NCBI GenBank assembly: GCA_001692895.1
Contig: KV748226.1
Coordinates: 870,329-934,328 of the forward strand
Direction of reading: 5' to 3'
DNA: 64,000 nt
DNA from: Cenococcum geophilum 1.58
Lineage: Eukaryota; Ascomycota; Dothideomycetes; Gloniales; Gloniaceae
The notes below the pieces were generated by a model, which ran no database searches, was not told where the DNA came from, and saw nothing but the letters and a program-made list of their open reading frames with translations. The first letter of the stretch is position 1, and the number at the start of each line of letters is the position of its first letter. Positions 59,100-64,000 of the stretch are shown here, piece after piece. Both the position numbers and the translations under genes were made by a program.

Positions 59100-62000
59100 C
59101 TTATTCTTTAATCCTTTAGGATATCCTCTACTTCGCTTTAATATAGGTTATATTTTAATAGCGGCGCTTACTTTTTGCCTGCGCTTTAGCTATAAGGCTA
59201 GGGTGTTCCGCTTACGGTACTTATTTAATAGTTATTAATAATTCTTAAGTTCTATCTTGTATTTTTATTTATTATACTTATTTAGCCATCCTAGCTATTT
59301 AATAAGGTACTACGGTTATTTAGTATGATTTTAGTAGGCGATAATTACTTCTACTTCCCAGCTGCCTTCCTTAAGCTCTTTTACTGCCAGGGGTTAAAAC
59401 CTAGGGTGTAACCTATATGGCTCTAGTAGGGAGATATAGAAGACTGGGTAGAGCCGTACTATAGTAGGTAGAAGCTCTAGCTTATATACTTGCTGCCCTA
59501 TATACTCTAGAATCTAAAATAGTCCTATAAACTTATAGTTAAGCTTTTTATAGGGATGTTTTATATAGATGTTTTTGGAGGAGAGTAGGACTTATTTACT
59601 AATGGCGAAGTGCTTAGCTAGGTGGTAACGATTATAGTATTTTACCTAAAGCTTTTAGGTATGTATTATCGACGCCGCTGCTGCCTTATATATAAGGCGC
59701 AGGCGTTATAAATACGTCTCTACGAGTTAAATATTTGTTAACTTAGACCCCTCCCCACCTTACTAGGCGTCTTAGATGCTATTTAGGACTCTATCTAGGA
59801 CGTTTAGTAGCTAGCTATAGGCGAGCTTAATAGGGGAACGCTTTATTATAGTATAGACCTTAGAGTTATAGGTAAAGGCTACTTCTTTAAGTAGGGAGGC
59901 CTAATTAGACTATTCCTAGTTTGTAAATATATATAGGTATATTTTAAGCTCCTAGTTCTAACGCTCCGTCTAACTATCTATTTATAAGTAAAATATAGTA
60001 CTAAGTTTACGTTAAACGCGGAGATAGTAGTATATAATGCTCTAGTACTTGCTTATAAATATACTACCCTATTAGAGACAATATTATCTAGAGGCCCTAT
60101 TTATATAAAGACTCTAAATAAGAGTTCTGCGAGCTACGTAGCATTAATTATCTTACACACTAGATAGTAGCGTACTAGCTTTATAAAATGGTCTATAAGG
60201 ATAAGGATAGAGTTATACTCTACGCTATTAGGAGTCTTAGACTCTAGGAAATCCATAATAAAGTTAAGTAAATAATGCCGCTAGGCTCGGGTGGGGATCT
60301 AGAGAGGCTATAGCTTACTATAGGGTTTATAGCGGCGCGATTTAGAGTGTTAGTAGGTATTATAATTATCTAGGTATTTATAAAGGTTTTAGGTAAGGCT
60401 GTTCTAAGTATACTTTCGCGCGATTACCTTAAAGGTATAGTTAAAACTATAATAGCCGCCTATAGGATTGTTATAATTCCGCTTAAGGATCTCTTATTAT
60501 AAGAGTATATAATTCGGCACCTAGACCTTATTATTTTACTTTAGAAGTTCTTAATTATTAATAATATAGTCCTTATTACCGGTAAGAACTTATTTTTAGG
60601 TTAACTAATTATATATAAAGCGTATAAAGGCATCCCTTTTTTATACTCTATAAATAAAATTAACTAGTAACTTAGGGGGGTGTTTTATAAACGCCGTTTT
60701 AGCTAAAGTAGCTATTACTACCTCTTACCATGGCACGAGACTCTACGTAAAGTTAGTGCTAGTAAAGTAATATATAATATATAGGTGACTTACTAGGTTA
60801 TTATAGGGGACCATAGCCTAGGCTAAGGGGTCTTCCCTAGGGTTAAGCGCCATTAGGCCAGTTAAAGTAGTTTTAAAGAGAATAGTAGGACGCTTTAGTC
60901 CGCCAGCGCTAAGTTTATAAGGGTCGCTTGCATACTATACGTATACTACTCGCTAGTATAGTATAATAGCACTAGGGCCGCCCACAAGGCCTATAACTTA
61001 TAACTTTTGCTATAATATAGGCAGCATAGCATTAAGGAGTATCCTCTTACTGCTATCTTTAAAGCTTTTAGTATAATTTAGGCGCTAAGATAGTATATTA
61101 GCGGGATTTGCTTTACCTAGCTTATATTTAATCTTAAAATTAAATTTAGCTAGTTTTTTAGTATACTAGGCCTAGCGAGCAGATAAGCTTTTAGTAGTTA
61201 TAAAGTACCTAAAATTATTATAATTATAGAGCACGCGCGTTATATACGCGGCATATTTAAGGTAATAGCGCTATATTTTAAAGTATTACACTATAGTAAG
61301 TAGTTCTTTATTATATATATTATACTATACTTCTAGGCTAATAAGCGATTAGGTACTAGTGGAGTTAATCTTCTTACCCTAAAGGCTGTAGAAGTATACC
61401 GCTATAGGTATAGTTAGAGGGATTAGTAATTACTATTAGGGGTAAATTAGGGTTAAAGTGGCGAAGTAGAGGAGCTTATATAAATATAGCGTATAGTTTA
61501 CGGAATGCCTACTGTGCGTTATTAGGCCAGGACTAAGGTTGATACCATTTAGTAGGCCCTTTTAACTTACGCTTTTTCTTCTTCTTCCTATCTAATGTTG
61601 GGTTATAATATGCCTATATAAGATATATATATAGGGGGTATATAGTATCTAAGTAGTTTCAGATAAATCGCCTATAGAAGTTAGTAAAGCTAAGAAAGAC
61701 CTAGATATCCCTATAAGACTTAGGCTTAGGCCATTCCTTAATAGCTTTTACACAGTTAAGGTCTATTATAATACCTCTAGGGGTAATAATAAAGCCCAGG
61801 AACTTAACGTTCTTAGTATAAAAGATATATTTTAATAGTTTAGTATATAGGCCCTAAGCGCGGAGCTGTCGCAGTACCTACTTAACGTGCTTAACGTACT
61901 TATCCTTATTATTTAAGTAGATAAAAATATTATCTAGGTAAACTATATAGATAGTATCTACTAGGGTTTCTAGAGCTTTATAAATATAGCTCTAGAATGT

Positions 62001-64000
62001 TATAGGGGCGTTAGTAAAACTAAAGGGCATTACTAGGTACTTAAAGTGACCGTAGCGTATTTTAAATGCAGTCTTCTATTTATCTCCCTTTTTAATATAA
62101 ATCCTATAGTACGTATTATAAAGATCTAGCTTTATAAATATCTTCGCATAGCTAAGCCTATTAAAGAGTTCGCCGACTAGCGGTAGGGGGTACCGATTTT
62201 TAATCGTGATCTTATTTAGGCGTCTATAGTTAACGCATAGCCGTATTATACCGTCTGCTTTTAGCATAAAGAAGATAGGCGCTCTAGTAGGCGACTTACT
62301 AGGCCTAATCTAGCCCTTTTTAAGAGTACTGTCTAGGTACTTTTATAAGATCTATAACTCTTTCTATAAGAGGTTATAGAGGGGTATTTATAGTAGCGTC
62401 TTACCTTCTTTTAAGTTAATTATGTGGTCGTACTTAGAGTTCTACGGTAGTATACTTACTAGCTTATTAGAGAAGATATTAATTTCCTCCTTATATACGT
62501 CTAGCAGGCTAGGGGCTATAGAGGTTAAAGCGACTATTATATAGTAGTGTACTTCCGGGAGCTAGTAAAGAGAAGGGTATAGCTAATATGCGTTTTATAG
62601 GTGTACTTATATAGAGAGTATATATAGCTCTGCTATAGTATACTTAATAGTTTTAGGGTTTTAATTACCTCCCCCTTATATATAGGTAATCTGCGCTAGC
62701 ACTAGAGGATCTCTATAGGTACTCACTGCCAGTAATAGTAGGTCCTCTACTATATTTATAACCGGTATCTCTACATCTAAAGGGTCTATATAGGTACTCG
62801 CTACTAGTAATAATAGGTCCTCTATTATGTTTACGACCGGCGTAAAGAAGGAGTTTTTTTAGCTATAGTGAATAGACTGTTTCGCCAGCCTTAATATCTA
62901 CTAGGAAAGTATTAAGGGTAACTATCTAAAGGCGTCTAGGGTCTAAAGTACCCTAAATAAACTGTTTAGAATGGAAGCTAATCCTATCTAAAAACTATAT
63001 TATAACCATTAAATAAGCCGCCCTAAAAGGTCTACGGGCTAATAGTGCGAGAGGTACCCTAGGAGTTGCTAGTAGTAACTATTAGATTATAAGCATCCCA
63101 GATTATTATCTGGCTGCTATTAAGGAAATGTATAATAGGTTTATGTAAACGTAGCGCGTAGCGTATAGGTAGGTTAAACCTATAGACAATATCTTAATTA
63201 ATAAGGTTAATTTAGCACCTATTATTGTATAAAGTATATAGGCGGACTTCGCCCTAGGGCGTATCTATTATAATATATACTATAATACGTTTCTTCTTTC
63301 CCTTTATATTAGGCCCTAGTTATAGTTAAAAGAGATACGCTACTAGGGCTTTAGGTTTTCTAAAGGCCGAGCTAACTTCTCTTTATTAGCCTGCTTCTAG
63401 TATTCCTTATAGTGGCCGCCTACGGTCCTTTAACTTGCCTACATAGCACTAGCGTCTAAGGGGTCCCCTAAGCCATCTAGCTTTTAGGTGGTCTCCTTAG
63501 GAGTTTACTTAAAAATGCGTCGCCCTTTTTGGGTTCTGTTCCCTAAGCCTAAGTCTATAAAGCCTATGCTGCGACCACGCTTTATACGCGATAATTTGCC
63601 GCTACTACTTATGCGATCTTCCGCGAGCTTTATAGTATTAAGTAATTGCTCTATACAGCGGATTTTGTTAAAGAGGTCTTTAGTGGTTTTTACCCGTTAG
63701 GCGAAGTTCTGGCGGAAGAGCTTCACTTATAGGTAGGCTAGGAGACATAAGAACTAAAAGTTTATCTATTATTTAGGATTAATAAAAGGGGTATAAGAGA
63801 AGAGGTCCTCTAAGCTATATATATGGGCTAGGAAGACGTTAAACCTCTAGTTCTCCTTTATAATAGCTATATAGTATATTATAGCATTATTAAAGCGTTT
63901 TACTGTAGGGTTCCTAATCTAGTCTTAGACTATAGTCTTAAACTTATCTTATAGTAGAGGACCTTTATCCTTAGTGCCTAACCGGCGATAAACTAGTTAG
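59100..64000 (-). mobile_element. Gypsy-5, Ty3/Gypsy element running out of the window
   Basis: Minus-strand Gypsy fossil. From left to right (its 3' to 5'): a chromodomain-like tail ~59280-59400, integrase ~59400-60700, RNase H ~61050-61420, reverse transcriptase ~61650-62400 and protease ~62600-63000; gag probably fills the rest. The reverse transcriptase keeps one open stretch (62076-62267) reading IIRLCVNYRRLNKITIKNRY and then PLPLVGELFNRL and AKIFIKLDLYNTYYRI, plainly the Gypsy core. Its left boundary is probably the module at 58473. The 5' LTR lies beyond 64000. Many tens of breaks, old. Confidence 0.85.

Noticed and set aside
1-64000. tRNA, rRNA, CRISPR or bacterial-type operon signals
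   Set aside because: Looked for on both strands by eye. No cloverleaf, rRNA core or regularly spaced direct repeats with unique spacers were seen; the tandem repeats found have no spacers.
1-64000. Possibility that the window is a centromere or subtelomere
   Set aside because: Dense RIP-mutated retroelements fit such regions in ascomycetes, but no telomere repeat or centromere-specific evidence is visible, and sequence alone cannot decide.

Overview
This window looks like a transposon graveyard from a filamentous ascomycete fungus (Pezizomycotina). I see no host gene, rRNA or tRNA. Almost every base belongs to nested, decayed mobile elements: Ty1/Copia and Ty3/Gypsy LTR elements (including a chromovirus with a chromodomain), Tad-like LINEs, a Tc1/mariner, a Fot1/pogo, a piggyBac-like derivative and a fold-back MITE. 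Most of the DNA is strongly TA-rich. Where CAA or CAG codons are expected there are TAA or TAG, and CpG is still common. That is the mark of repeat-induced point mutation (RIP, C-to-T at CpA on either strand), not of CpG deamination.

Layout. 1-557: less mutated DNA ending in a 218-bp LTR. 558-2930: 5'-truncated Copia remnant (+). About 3290-19288: Gypsy-1 (+), holding Copia-B (-, 3541-9526, target duplication TTACC) and Copia-C (+, 10227-16433, target duplication CCTAG). 19289-20324: a retroelement end module, a LINE scrap and a fold-back MITE. 20325-36558: Gypsy-2 (+), holding LINE-1 (+, 23307-28867) and LINE-2 (-, 30001-34793), each with a 13-bp target duplication. 36559-37811: Gypsy-3 fragment (-). 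37812-56935: LINE-3 tail split by Gypsy-4 (+, 37937-56257). Gypsy-4 in turn holds a Tc1/mariner (39948-41421), a chromovirus (-, 41821-50119, itself hit by a piggyBac-like element at 43748-44054), a Fot1/pogo (52261-54074) and a solo LTR (55967-56194). 56936-58472: unassigned. 58473-64000: Gypsy-5 (-), running out of the window.

The genes do not work together as a pathway; the content is a record of successive insertions. The deepest stack is LINE-3, then Gypsy-4, then the chromovirus, then the piggyBac-like element. The Tc1/mariner, the piggyBac-like element, the solo LTR, the 5' part of LINE-2 and the left edge keep CpA and look much less mutated, so they probably arrived late or escaped RIP.

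Most worth a second look: an extra antisense reading frame between the integrase and 3' LTR of Gypsy-4; a palindrome shared by Copia and Gypsy ends; the GC-rich foreign-looking 5' part of LINE-2; the piggyBac-like deletion derivative; and an unidentified decayed reading frame near 57.9 kb. Element boundaries without LTRs, inverted repeats or target duplications are approximate.
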